Shown: positions 25,541-32,598 of the stretch, piece after piece
Layout: each line of letters starts with the position of its first letter
Numbering within the stretch: the first letter of the stretch is position 1
Assembly: GCA_025454915.1 (NCBI GenBank)
Contig: JALONN010000005.1
Span: 62,001-126,000, forward strand
Direction: 5' to 3'
Source of the DNA: Raineya sp.
Lineage (GTDB): Bacteria; Bacteroidota; Bacteroidia; Cytophagales; Thermonemataceae
DNA: 64,000 nt
Made by a program: the position numbers and the translations under genes
The notes under the pieces: generated by a model
The model's database searches: none
What the model saw: only the letters and a program-made list of their open reading frames with translations
What the model was told of the DNA's origin: nothing

Positions 25541-25568
25541 AAAAAGCCCTCTTAAGAGGGCTTTTTTT
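25541..25568. terminator. Bidirectional terminator after ccoP
   Basis: AAAAAGCCCTCTT/AAGAGGGCTTTTTTT, a nearly perfect palindrome. It also borders the 3' end of the convergent gene at 25567. Confidence 0.9.
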
Positions 25569-26409
25569 ATAGAGGTTCTACCTCAATCCATTTTTTTGTA
25601 TCTGTATTATTGTAATTATAGGAGTTATCAATTACATTTTTATAAAAGAACTTTCCATCTTGCTTTTTTATAGCTATCCAGCTTCTTAGATTTGGAAAAT
25701 TGAGTTTGGTTAGTTTTCTTAATTCGCTGATATACACACATCTTACTTCCAAAAGAATAGCACCGTCTTTCATATTGTCAATGACTCTTTTGAAAAGCTT
25801 GGCTGCCAGCTCATCATCCTTGATAGGAGAGTACATATACAAAAAATCTGCTTTTTGGAAAAAACTACCATCTATTTCCAAGGCATCGCCTTTGGTGATT
25901 TCAATTTCTTTGCTGAAGTTTTTTAGATTTTCTTTGCTTTCGTCAAAAGATTCTTGGCTGTACTCAAGCCCATATGCTTTATCAAAGCCAATACACAACG
26001 AAGTAAATAGTTTTTCGCCATTTCCAGAACCTATATCCATAAATACTTTCTGGTTAGGCTCCCTGATGAGCATCACAGTTTCTACGAAACGTCCTAAGTT
26101 ATATCTAATCGCAGCCCAAAACTCTTTTTTGGCAGGAGTTTTATTATAATTTTTGTTGGAATATACAGCAGCAGCAAATTTTGTTTTCAGAGAAGCATCT
26201 TCAATTTTTCTGCAAAATTCAACTACTTCATTTTCAGAAACTTTTAATTTCTCTAATTCATTATGAAGCTTCCCATCATCAAAGAAAATATTGGCTTGCT
26301 TAAAAAAGTTTAATTTATCTTGAGCTGGATTGTTGGCTATAGGCTTGGAAGATTCACAGGCTGTAAGAGCCACTAGCAAACAGCCATAGGCATAATTTCT
26401 TATATTCAT
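25567..26409 (-). CDS. Class I SAM methyltransferase with a lipoprotein-type N-terminus
   Basis: 280 residues from the ATG complementary to 26407-26409; the frame is open 9 codons further upstream. The start MNIRNYAYGCLLVALTAC is a typical lipoprotein signal with lipobox LTAC. After a helical region comes a clear Rossmann methyltransferase: motif I VFMDIGSGNGEKLF, acidic loop YGLEYS, motif II GDAL and LYMYSPIKDDELA. It resembles the DOT1-like/histone-methylation-type SAM enzymes in the FMDIGSGNGK region. An exported SAM enzyme would lack cofactor, so either the signal is not used or the domain has another role. Confidence 0.7.
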   Translation of the reverse strand: MNIRNYAYGCLLVALTACESSKPIANNPAQDKLNFFKQANIFFDDGKLHNELEKLKVSENEVVEFCRKIEDASLKTKFAAAVYSNKNYNKTPAKKEFWAAIRYNLGRFVETVMLIREPNQKVFMDIGSGNGEKLFTSLCIGFDKAYGLEYSQESFDESKENLKNFSKEIEITKGDALEIDGSFFQKADFLYMYSPIKDDELAAKLFKRVIDNMKDGAILLEVRCVYISELRKLTKLNFPNLRSWIAIKKQDGKFFYKNVIDNSYNYNNTDTKKWIEVEPL

Positions 26410-26490
26410 AAAGTATATTGATGTTAAGTTTTCCAAAAATAGAAAAAAAGATTTGAGAAAAGAGAATATGGCTATATTTAATTTATAAGC

Positions 26491-26498
26491 TATATTTG
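26491..26498 (+). promoter_or_regulatory. -7 element upstream of the AEC transporter
   Basis: TATATTTG matches TAnnTTTG, 22 bp before the TTG start codon at 26521, supporting that unusual start. Confidence 0.5.
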
Positions 26499-26520
26499 CC
26501 AGATTCTAAAATAAAATAGT

Positions 26521-27423
26521 TTGAGTAATTTTATCCTGATAATCATTAGTTTGGGGATGGGTGTTTTTCTAAAAAAGTACCATCAACAACTAAAATTACC
26601 TATTCATACACATCAGAGTATCAATGGGTTTGTATTATATGTATCACTACCTGCAATGGCACTTTATTATGTACCCAAAATTCATTTTTCTTGGGAAATG
26701 GCACTTCCTTTTGCAGTGGGTATTTTGATATTAGGACTATCTGTTCTATTTTTTTACGCATTACAAAATATTATAGGATATAACAGAAACACTTTGGGAG
26801 CATTGGTGCTGAGTTGTGGATTTGGAAATGTTTCTTTTATGGGATATCCGTTAATTGAAGCTTTTTATGGTAAAAAAGGTATAGAAACGGCTGTTTTGAT
26901 AGACCAAGGTACATTTCTTGTGCTTTCTACATTAGGAGTGTTTTTAGCAGTTTATTTTTCTGATAAGAAAGTAAATACAAGTTATATGTTTAAAAAACTC
27001 TTGTATTTTCCTTCTTTTGGGGCTTTTCTGATAGGAATTTTAATGGCAACATTAGATATTTATTTTCCAGAAAGTTTTCAAACAGTTTTTAAAAGATTTG
27101 CAGATACACTTACACCTCTAGCTCTGTTTTCGGTGGGCTGGCAGATTAGCTGGAAAGGGGAGAGGATTCCTTGGAAATACTGGATTGTGGGTTTGGGGTA
27201 TAAATTATTTATAGCTCCTTTCTTTTTTTATATAATACTTCAAAAAACAATGGTTTTACAGGATAAAGTAGTGGTGTTGGAGGCTGCTATGGCTCCCATG
27301 ATTACCTCATCACTCATGGCTTCAGAACATGGCTTAAATCCCCAACTGACCAATTTTTTGGTGACTGTGGGTATTCCGATTTCCCTGCTTACTGTTTATT
27401 TTTGGTATAGGTTTATGATATAA
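26521..27423 (+). CDS. Auxin-efflux-carrier (AEC) family transporter
   Basis: 300 residues with about ten membrane helices arranged as two inverted halves. Recognisable features are LPAMALYYVPKIHF early, the crossover region LSCGFGNVSFMGYPLIEAFYG, and the second-half LALFSVGWQI. AEC proteins export or exchange small carboxylates and related anions. The substrate is unknown. Translation appears to begin at TTG (26521), since the next ATG would truncate the first helix. It ends 2 bp from the convergent barrel gene. Confidence 0.82.
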   Translation: MSNFILIIISLGMGVFLKKYHQQLKLPIHTHQSINGFVLYVSLPAMALYYVPKIHFSWEMALPFAVGILILGLSVLFFYALQNIIGYNRNTLGALVLSCGFGNVSFMGYPLIEAFYGKKGIETAVLIDQGTFLVLSTLGVFLAVYFSDKKVNTSYMFKKLLYFPSFGAFLIGILMATLDIYFPESFQTVFKRFADTLTPLALFSVGWQISWKGERIPWKYWIVGLGYKLFIAPFFFYIILQKTMVLQDKVVVLEAAMAPMITSSLMASEHGLNPQLTNFLVTVGIPISLLTVYFWYRFMI

Positions 27424-27425
27424 AT

Positions 27426-28301
27426 CTACCTCCAACGCTGATTTTTGTACCTTCTACCATTATCTCTGTTATCCCAAAATTTACGAGCAACACCTAATTG
27501 TGTAAATAAACCACTATAAACAAATAAATCTTTGCTCGTTAAAACTCTATTCATTGTGAAATTGAGTCTTGGGTCGTTTACTTCAGGATAGTAAGGTGTC
27601 TGATTAACATTTTCTTGGCTAATTCTAAAAGTGCTTCTTTTGTATAAAATAAATAAGTAGCCAATATCTCCTCGAAGCATCCATTTTTCATTAATGGGCG
27701 TAGAAATACTTAAACGAGGCTTAATCCCTGTTGCTTTATTGGTTAACCTGAAATTTAAGTCTGCTCTGCGTTCAAAAATGGCATCTACCATGGCTACACT
27801 GGGTTCATCTTCAGGAAATGTATAAGAACCTATTTTTATATGATTGACAAGCCACACAAAATCTACAACAGGACGTATGGTGAGTAGTCTTTCATTTTCG
27901 TAGTAAGTAAGCTCAAAATTCCAACCTGCACCAACTTCAATGCCTCTTAAAAGAGGGTTTGTAAAAATAAAATCTGTTCGGGATTCTATAAAAGGACCTT
28001 TAGAAAAACCTATTTCAACAGCTATGGTTGCATTGAATGCAGTCCTTTGTCCACCAGCTGTTTTGCTAACTTTAATATTGGCTTGACTGGGAAATAGGCT
28101 GTCAGTAAAGGGGTGATTGTAATCTAAAACAAAGTTAGTAGGAGTCATGGAAAGCTTCTTGATACCTACAGAGGGCTGCACAGCAACATAAGGTCTTGAT
28201 GCCTGATAAGAACGTTGAGGAAACCACTTCTTTTTAGGTAACTGAGCATACGAAACACTCCAAATGCTTATGCTCAAAAGAAAAGTCAAAATTATTTTCA
28301 T
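27426..28301 (-). CDS. Predicted outer-membrane beta-barrel protein
   Basis: 291 residues from the ATG complementary to 28299-28301. A Sec signal peptide (MKIILTFLLSISIWSVSYAQ) begins there. Alternating aromatic/polar strands fill the rest, ending ..FVYSGLFTQLGVARKFWDN. The family is not recognised. It is likely a small porin-like or structural barrel. It is a single gene between the AEC transporter and a terminator. Confidence 0.65.
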   Translation of the reverse strand: MKIILTFLLSISIWSVSYAQLPKKKWFPQRSYQASRPYVAVQPSVGIKKLSMTPTNFVLDYNHPFTDSLFPSQANIKVSKTAGGQRTAFNATIAVEIGFSKGPFIESRTDFIFTNPLLRGIEVGAGWNFELTYYENERLLTIRPVVDFVWLVNHIKIGSYTFPEDEPSVAMVDAIFERRADLNFRLTNKATGIKPRLSISTPINEKWMLRGDIGYLFILYKRSTFRISQENVNQTPYYPEVNDPRLNFTMNRVLTSKDLFVYSGLFTQLGVARKFWDNRDNGRRYKNQRWR

Positions 28302-28371
28302 ATACTGCTGATGACAACTCTGAAATATCAAAATTATAGATTTTTTGAATTATAACAAGTGTTTATTCATA

Positions 28372-28402
28372 AAAAAAGCCCTTATAATTTAATAAGGGCT
28401 TC
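28372..28402 (-). terminator. Terminator of the OmpH/Skp-like gene
   Basis: AAGCCCTTAT / ATAAGGGCTT stem, followed on the minus strand by TTTTTTTATG; 20 bp past the stop at 28422. Confidence 0.85.
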
Positions 28403-28421
28403 AAATATGCTTTGAAAATAC

Positions 28422-29042
28422 TTATTTTTTTGTAGAATCAGTAGTTGTTTTGGTTTCTTTACCTTGAGCATTGTATTCTTCGTTCAAACCTTTCAAAACT
28501 TCTGTTGTTACATCCAAACGGTTATCAGCATACCATGCTGTTACACCTTGTTTGTAGCTTAAAACCATTTTGTAGCCATTCTTTTCAGCATAGCGTTTAA
28601 TAAAATCATCAATATTTTTGTTGATTTTATCAATAGATTCTTTTTGCATATTGCCTAAGTTTTGGCTCAAAGAGCTTTCGTACTGCATAATTCTTTGTTC
28701 TTCTTCAGCAAGGCTTTTTTTCATGGCTTCAATTTCGCCCATAGTCATAGCACGAGCATTTTGTTCTGCTTTCAATACCTTATCACGAAAAGCTGTTTTT
28801 TGTCTTTCAATATCACTACTAAAATCGTTGCCTTTCACTTGTATATCCTTGCTTGCTTTTTTGTATAACTCATAGCCCGAAATAAGTGTATCAGTGTTTA
28901 CATAGACAACACTTTTATCAATATTATCGCTGGGTTTAGTGGTTTCCGTTTTGGTAGTTTTGTTATCTTTTGATTTGTCTGAATTACAAGCTACTAACAA
29001 ACTTAAACTTAGAAAACTAAAAAGAATAGTAATTTTTTTCAT
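28422..29042 (-). CDS. OmpH/Skp-family periplasmic chaperone, lipoprotein form
   Basis: 206 residues from the ATG complementary to 29040-29042. The frame is open upstream across the tRNA-Leu antisense strand, but that extension has no signal and is rejected. Lipobox SLSLLVAC gives a lipidated N-terminus. The body follows the Skp pattern: strand VVYVNTDTLISGYELYKK, a long coiled-coil pair (~75-160) and the closing YKMVLSYKQGVTAWYADNRLDVTTEVLKGLN (in pieces). Skp proteins hold unfolded outer-membrane proteins in the periplasm. Confidence 0.85.
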   Translation of the reverse strand: MKKITILFSFLSLSLLVACNSDKSKDNKTTKTETTKPSDNIDKSVVYVNTDTLISGYELYKKASKDIQVKGNDFSSDIERQKTAFRDKVLKAEQNARAMTMGEIEAMKKSLAEEEQRIMQYESSLSQNLGNMQKESIDKINKNIDDFIKRYAEKNGYKMVLSYKQGVTAWYADNRLDVTTEVLKGLNEEYNAQGKETKTTTDSTKK

Positions 29043-29116
29043 GTTGATTGACTTTTGATTTCTTGCGGGCAAAGATACCAAAATTTGAAGTAGTAGAAAT
29101 ATTTTCGCATATTTTT

Positions 29117-29146
29117 TTGACAAAAATATAAAAATAGCTACATTTG
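29117..29146 (+). promoter_or_regulatory. Promoter of tRNA-Leu
   Basis: TTG (29117-29119), 19-nt spacer, TACATTTG (29139-29146). An exact match to the Bacteroidota consensus, 15 bp before the tRNA. Confidence 0.78.
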
Positions 29147-29161
29147 CACTCCCAAATACCT

Positions 29162-29243
29162 GCGGAAGTGGTGGAATTGGTATACACGTACGTTTGAGGG
29201 GCGTATGAGGCAACTCGTGGGGGTTCGAGTCCCCCCTTTCGCA
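29162..29243 (+). tRNA. tRNA-Leu (GAG)
   Basis: 82 nt. Acceptor GCGGAAG/CTTTCGC, anticodon stem TACGT/GCGTA with loop TTGAGGG (anticodon GAG), long variable arm TGAG-GCAA-CTCG typical of class II tRNAs, T arm GGGGG-TTCGAGT-CCCCC. CCA is not encoded. Confidence 0.95.
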
Positions 29244-29244
29244 C

Positions 29245-29279
29245 AAACGGCTTTGTAGTTATCTACAAAGCCGTTTTTT
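29245..29279 (+). terminator. Terminator of tRNA-Leu
   Basis: AAACGGCTTTGTAG / CTACAAAGCCGTTT with a 4-nt loop, followed by T-rich sequence; 13-14 bp perfect stem. Confidence 0.9.
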
Positions 29280-29349
29280 GTTTTGTGTGGCAATTTTGGA
29301 ACAGTAAAAAAACTACTGATTACTACACTAAAAAACAGCAATAGCAATA

Positions 29350-29367
29350 GTTATCATTAGTGATAAC
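29350..29367. other. Small hairpin at the 3' end of island B
   Basis: GTTATCA-TTAG-TGATAAC, 7-bp perfect stem, 5 bp past the stop of the secreted-protein gene at 29372-30082. A short T-run on the minus strand lies farther on, so it may be a weak terminator. Confidence 0.4.
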
Positions 29368-29371
29368 AGCT

Positions 29372-30082
29372 TCATTTTATTTGTTGATAAAGGTTTGAAA
29401 TTTTGATTTGTACTTCATCTACATTGTTTATACCAACATTAATAAAGCCTTTGTCTGTGCCAGTCTGTATAGTTTGTATTTTGTAAGAAGCCATTTTTTC
29501 TAAAAGTGTTTTATCTTCTATAGTACAAGATAATTTTCCATTACAGTTGGTTTCTGCTGTATTTGAAACTGTAAAATTACCGCCCTGCTCTAACCATATT
29601 TTGAATTTCTGATTCTTCTGTACACACTTTTTATCCCCATCAAAAACAATCTCAATAATAATGCTTTTCTTATTTAATGAGACATTTACATTTGATTTAG
29701 CATCGATTCTATGAACAATAGCTGGAGTGATATTCTTTTTTTCAGCAGGCTTTGTATCTAATTTAGTTGTAGTTTGAGGCTTATCTATTGCTATCCCACT
29801 GCTTTTAGTTGTATTGGTAGGTGTGTATGTTGAATCTGTTTTTTCAGGCTTCTCATCTGTAGCTTTCTGATTAGAATAAGAGCTGCCTGTACTATAACTT
29901 TTACTACTATGGCTTTTTGAAGTAGAGGAACTGGAACTTGAGCCAGAATAAGATCTTGTGTGTGGTCTCACATAAGTACCATTCTTTCTATAATAACCTT
30001 TTACACTCACACTTTTTTTCTGTGCAAGGCTGACCATGGGTGTTATTAATAATACTAAAATAATTAAAATCAAATTTTTCAT
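29372..30082 (-). CDS. Secreted Ser-rich protein of island B
   Basis: 236 residues. Signal peptide MKNLILIILVLLITPMVSLA, then VKGYYRKNGTYVRPHTRS, a motif recurring in short Bacteroidota surface proteins, followed by a low-complexity Ser/Thr/Lys linker (~45-115). A C-terminal ~100-residue globular part has two Cys (KKCVQKNQKFK and ETNCNGKLSCT, three in all). The domain is not recognised. It starts 36 bp after the coiled-coil membrane gene and is probably co-transcribed with it from the 182-bp element. Confidence 0.6.
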   Translation of the reverse strand: MKNLILIILVLLITPMVSLAQKKSVSVKGYYRKNGTYVRPHTRSYSGSSSSSSTSKSHSSKSYSTGSSYSNQKATDEKPEKTDSTYTPTNTTKSSGIAIDKPQTTTKLDTKPAEKKNITPAIVHRIDAKSNVNVSLNKKSIIIEIVFDGDKKCVQKNQKFKIWLEQGGNFTVSNTAETNCNGKLSCTIEDKTLLEKMASYKIQTIQTGTDKGFINVGINNVDEVQIKISNLYQQIK

Positions 30083-30118
30083 AAATAATACAGTTTATAG
30101 GGTGAGACAATATTTGTT

Positions 30119-31453
30119 TTATTCCTTATCTTCTTTCTTATCTGTTTTATCCTCTTTTGAAATAGAAGGTTTCTTAGTAATAGAAATCCCTTTAATCTTA
30201 CTGATAAGGTCAATAATATAATCAGGAGCTTCTTTTAAAAAGTTTTTAAATTCTTTGGAGTCCAGAAATTCATGTAAAGGGCTATTATGAGATTGTGATT
30301 CAGTGAACCTGAGAGGAGATTCATCAAATCTTTTCAGAGTGGAAGCAAAAAGTTGGTCTGCTAATTCCGAATCAATTCTTCTATAATCAATATTTTCAGC
30401 TTCTTTTTTATACCCTTCATATGCTTTTGCAACAGACGCTTTGAATGCATAATCTTCTGACAACTTAAAAGTCTGATTGATTTGTTTAGTTGCTACCCAA
30501 GCAATCCAAATAGGAGCACCAAAACTTAAAACAGATAAGAAAACTTGTAGCCAAATATATCCAATATCCTTGCTGTCTTTGATGGCACTATTGAGGTCAT
30601 TAAATCGAATATAGCCAAGTACTCCACCTACAATCAATCCTACTATTAATATACTAACCCATCCCCACATAGAGTAACTTAGCTTATTTGCTCGTCGATG
30701 AAAAGCTCCAGCCAAACCAGTAGTGGTAGCAATTTTGTAAGCTTCATGGCTTTTATGTATAAGACTATCTAATTCTTTATTCTTGTCTTCAAAGCGTGTA
30801 TAAATAAGTTTGAATGATTGATAAGCATCAGTGATTTCTTTCGTTACTTCAGGCAAATCTTCAAGGAATTTATCAGTTTCATTTTTTTTGGTTTTTATAT
30901 AATCTATATCTTTTTTCAGGTTTTCGATAGAATCTTTATATTGTATTAATGCTTCTGATTCATATCGTATTTTTTCAAATATATTATTGAGAGATTCTAA
31001 GTAATCTGAAGAAACAAGTTTCTCAATATCTTCTATGTCTTTTTCTAGTTTTTGTTTTCTCTGAATAAGCCTATTCATATTAATATCTGGACTATCAAAT
31101 AAAGATACGAGCATACTTTCTATCCAAATAATTAAAGGTAGAAAACTTGATAATCCTTGTGTTACATGACTTCTATTTAATAGGGTGTCAAGATTTTCTG
31201 AGTAAAAGCTATCAAGTCTTACCTTAATATCTATTAAGGTTTGATCTTGTTTGTTATTTAAATCATAATCAATATTTTTAAATTTAAGAGCAAGATTATC
31301 TATTATCTCAACAATATTATTATAACCAAGAGGAGGATGTTCCCAGCCATCATGATTATCACTATTCATAAAATTATTATGTGGAGCTTTTTCCCTTATT
31401 TCTGTAGATAATTTATCAAGTATACCTATAATTTCTTTTAATATTTCAGACAT
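30119..31453 (-). CDS. Coiled-coil protein with two membrane helices, island B
   Basis: 444 residues, no signal peptide. The N-terminal ~100 residues are helical. A long coiled coil follows (~130-245). Then comes TTGLAGAFHRRANKLSYSMW and two membrane helices (~268-286 WVSILIVGLIVGGVLGYI and ~305-325), then ISQTF-like INQTFKLSEDYAFKASVAKAYEGYKKEAE and an acidic/basic tail. The GLAGAFxxRA-TM-TM-EDYAxKxxxAKxYEGYK layout recurs in uncharacterised bacterial membrane proteins, some near defence genes, from memory; no function is established. It is the first gene behind copy B of the 182-bp element. Confidence 0.7.
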   Translation of the reverse strand: MSEILKEIIGILDKLSTEIREKAPHNNFMNSDNHDGWEHPPLGYNNIVEIIDNLALKFKNIDYDLNNKQDQTLIDIKVRLDSFYSENLDTLLNRSHVTQGLSSFLPLIIWIESMLVSLFDSPDINMNRLIQRKQKLEKDIEDIEKLVSSDYLESLNNIFEKIRYESEALIQYKDSIENLKKDIDYIKTKKNETDKFLEDLPEVTKEITDAYQSFKLIYTRFEDKNKELDSLIHKSHEAYKIATTTGLAGAFHRRANKLSYSMWGWVSILIVGLIVGGVLGYIRFNDLNSAIKDSKDIGYIWLQVFLSVLSFGAPIWIAWVATKQINQTFKLSEDYAFKASVAKAYEGYKKEAENIDYRRIDSELADQLFASTLKRFDESPLRFTESQSHNSPLHEFLDSKEFKNFLKEAPDYIIDLISKIKGISITKKPSISKEDKTDKKEDKE

Positions 31454-31475
31454 AGATTTTTGCAGTTTTTCCTCT

Positions 31476-31657
31476 CCAATCTAAACAATAAAAAACTCCT
31501 ACGCATCAGGGAATCCCTGATTTTTGGGGTGTGTAAGAAAAAGATAAAGATTGTTTTAAAAAAGTTGATTAGTGAAAAAATAAAAGCTTTTTACAAGCAA
31601 AAAACACCTAAAAATTGTGTAATATTTTAGGTGTTTTTTAATATTTTATCCAAAATA
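31476..31657 (-). promoter_or_regulatory. Copy B of the 182-bp conserved island leader/promoter element
   Basis: In gene orientation: TATTTTGG (31650-31657), 22 nt, AAATATTACAC (31617-31627), 80 nt, TTACAC (31531-31536), 9 nt, ATCAGGGATTCCCTGAT (31505-31521), then GCGTAGGAGTTTTTT, and AGATTGG (31476-31482). The first box deviates by one base from TAnnTTTG. AAATATTACAC sits in the loop of a long hairpin with arms AACACCTAAAA/TTTTAGGTGTT. The start codon follows after 22 bp. Confidence 0.78.
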
Positions 31658-31686
31658 ATAGTATTGCTATTATTTTGGATTTGTGA

Positions 31687-31807
31687 GCATTCAAAGTTTT
31701 AGACTCCTCATTATGTTCGAAGTGTAAAAAAGTGCTATGTGACATTTTTAAGGTTGACTACACCAAACCCTTCAAGATTCCTTTGCCACTTTGTGGCTCG
31801 TAATGAC
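31687..31807. repeat. ~120-bp dispersed repeat, copy at island B
   Basis: Reverse-complement copy of the repeat at 52488-52608: it shares TTTAGACTCCTCA, AGTGTAAAAAAGTG, TTGACTACACCAAACCCTTC and GGCTCGTAATGAC in the same order, with scattered substitutions. It is followed by another degenerate repeat piece (~31808-31855). No gene is seen in 31658-31897. Confidence 0.85.
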
Positions 31808-31897
31808 GCTGTTCGTCTTTGCGAGACGAGTAACACGAGGTGAAGCAAACTAAAACTCTATAAAAAATTCAAGACTATTTACAAAACTATAAAAAAT

Positions 31898-31930
31898 AAA
31901 AAACCTCTGTAAAATATTCACAGAGGTTTT
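31898..31930 (-). terminator. Terminator of the Spy/CpxP-like gene
   Basis: AAAACCTCTGTG / ACAGAGGTTTTTTATTTTTT in minus-strand orientation; 30 bp past the stop at 31960. Confidence 0.85.
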
Positions 31931-31959
31931 ATGGTGTTTAACAACACATATACTATCCA

Positions 31960-32472
31960 TTATAAATCATCTTCTTCTGTATCAAGCTCATCTTCTTCTA
32001 TTTCATCTAATCCTCCTTTCTCTGTGCCATTTAGCCTTTTACCTTTTCCACCTTTCCCTTTATTATTTCTACGTTCTTGAGCTTTTTGTTTCATTTGAAC
32101 TTTGAGAGCTTCATAGTCAGTTTTTTGTTTATTATTAAGCAAAGCAATTGTTTTGGTATCTCTTGTTTGGTTTGCTTCCTTGATTCTCTCTCTATAAGCT
32201 TTCATATCTACAGCTTCACCTGCCTTGCGTTTAGCTTGAGCTTCTTGACGTATACTTGCAATTTGAAGGGCTGTTTCTTTATTGATAGAGCCTATTTGTG
32301 TACTTTGTTCTCCATTAAGTTTTAATCTTTTGGTCATCAGTTGTGTATATCTTGCTGCCCTTTCTTCAGGGTTTTTAGGCTTTTGAGCATTCCCTCCACG
32401 TCCACCACGTTGAGCAAAAGAAGTAACAGAAGCCATTAACAAAAGTAATACAATAGCGAGGTTCTTTTTCAT
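31960..32472 (-). CDS. Periplasmic Spy/CpxP-like (DUF4890-type) protein
   Basis: 170 residues with signal peptide MKKNLAIVLLLLMASVTSFA. A Gly/Arg stretch (RGGRGG) comes first. The long-helix region follows (AARYTQLMTKRLKLNGEQ, a repeat-like LTxEQ segment, and LLNNKQKTDYEALKVQMKQK), as in Spy/CpxP or DUF4890 proteins. The tail is very acidic (LDEIEEDELDTEEDDL). Such proteins act as periplasmic chaperones or envelope-stress sensors in other bacteria; the role here is inferred. Confidence 0.7.
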   Translation of the reverse strand: MKKNLAIVLLLLMASVTSFAQRGGRGGNAQKPKNPEERAARYTQLMTKRLKLNGEQSTQIGSINKETALQIASIRQEAQAKRKAGEAVDMKAYRERIKEANQTRDTKTIALLNNKQKTDYEALKVQMKQKAQERRNNKGKGGKGKRLNGTEKGGLDEIEEDELDTEEDDL

Positions 32473-32545
32473 AACTATTTTTATTTAAGTTTGATGTTTA
32501 GATGGTTTATCTTTTAAAAGGTTTAAAATATTTTTGAAAAAAAAT

Positions 32546-32576
32546 AAAAAAGCTCAAAATATTTTTTGAGCTTTTT
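32546..32576 (-). terminator. Terminator of the tricorn-like protease gene
   Basis: AAAAAGCTCAAAA / TTTTGAGCTTTTTT stem, 23 bp past the stop at 32599. Confidence 0.85.
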
Positions 32577-32598
32577 GTAACGGGTTATTCAAGCATTA

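Noticed and set aside
29043..29246. Upstream extension of the OmpH/Skp-like frame across the tRNA-Leu
   Set aside because: It is antisense to a tRNA and has no signal sequence. The ATG at 29042 starts a proper lipoprotein signal.
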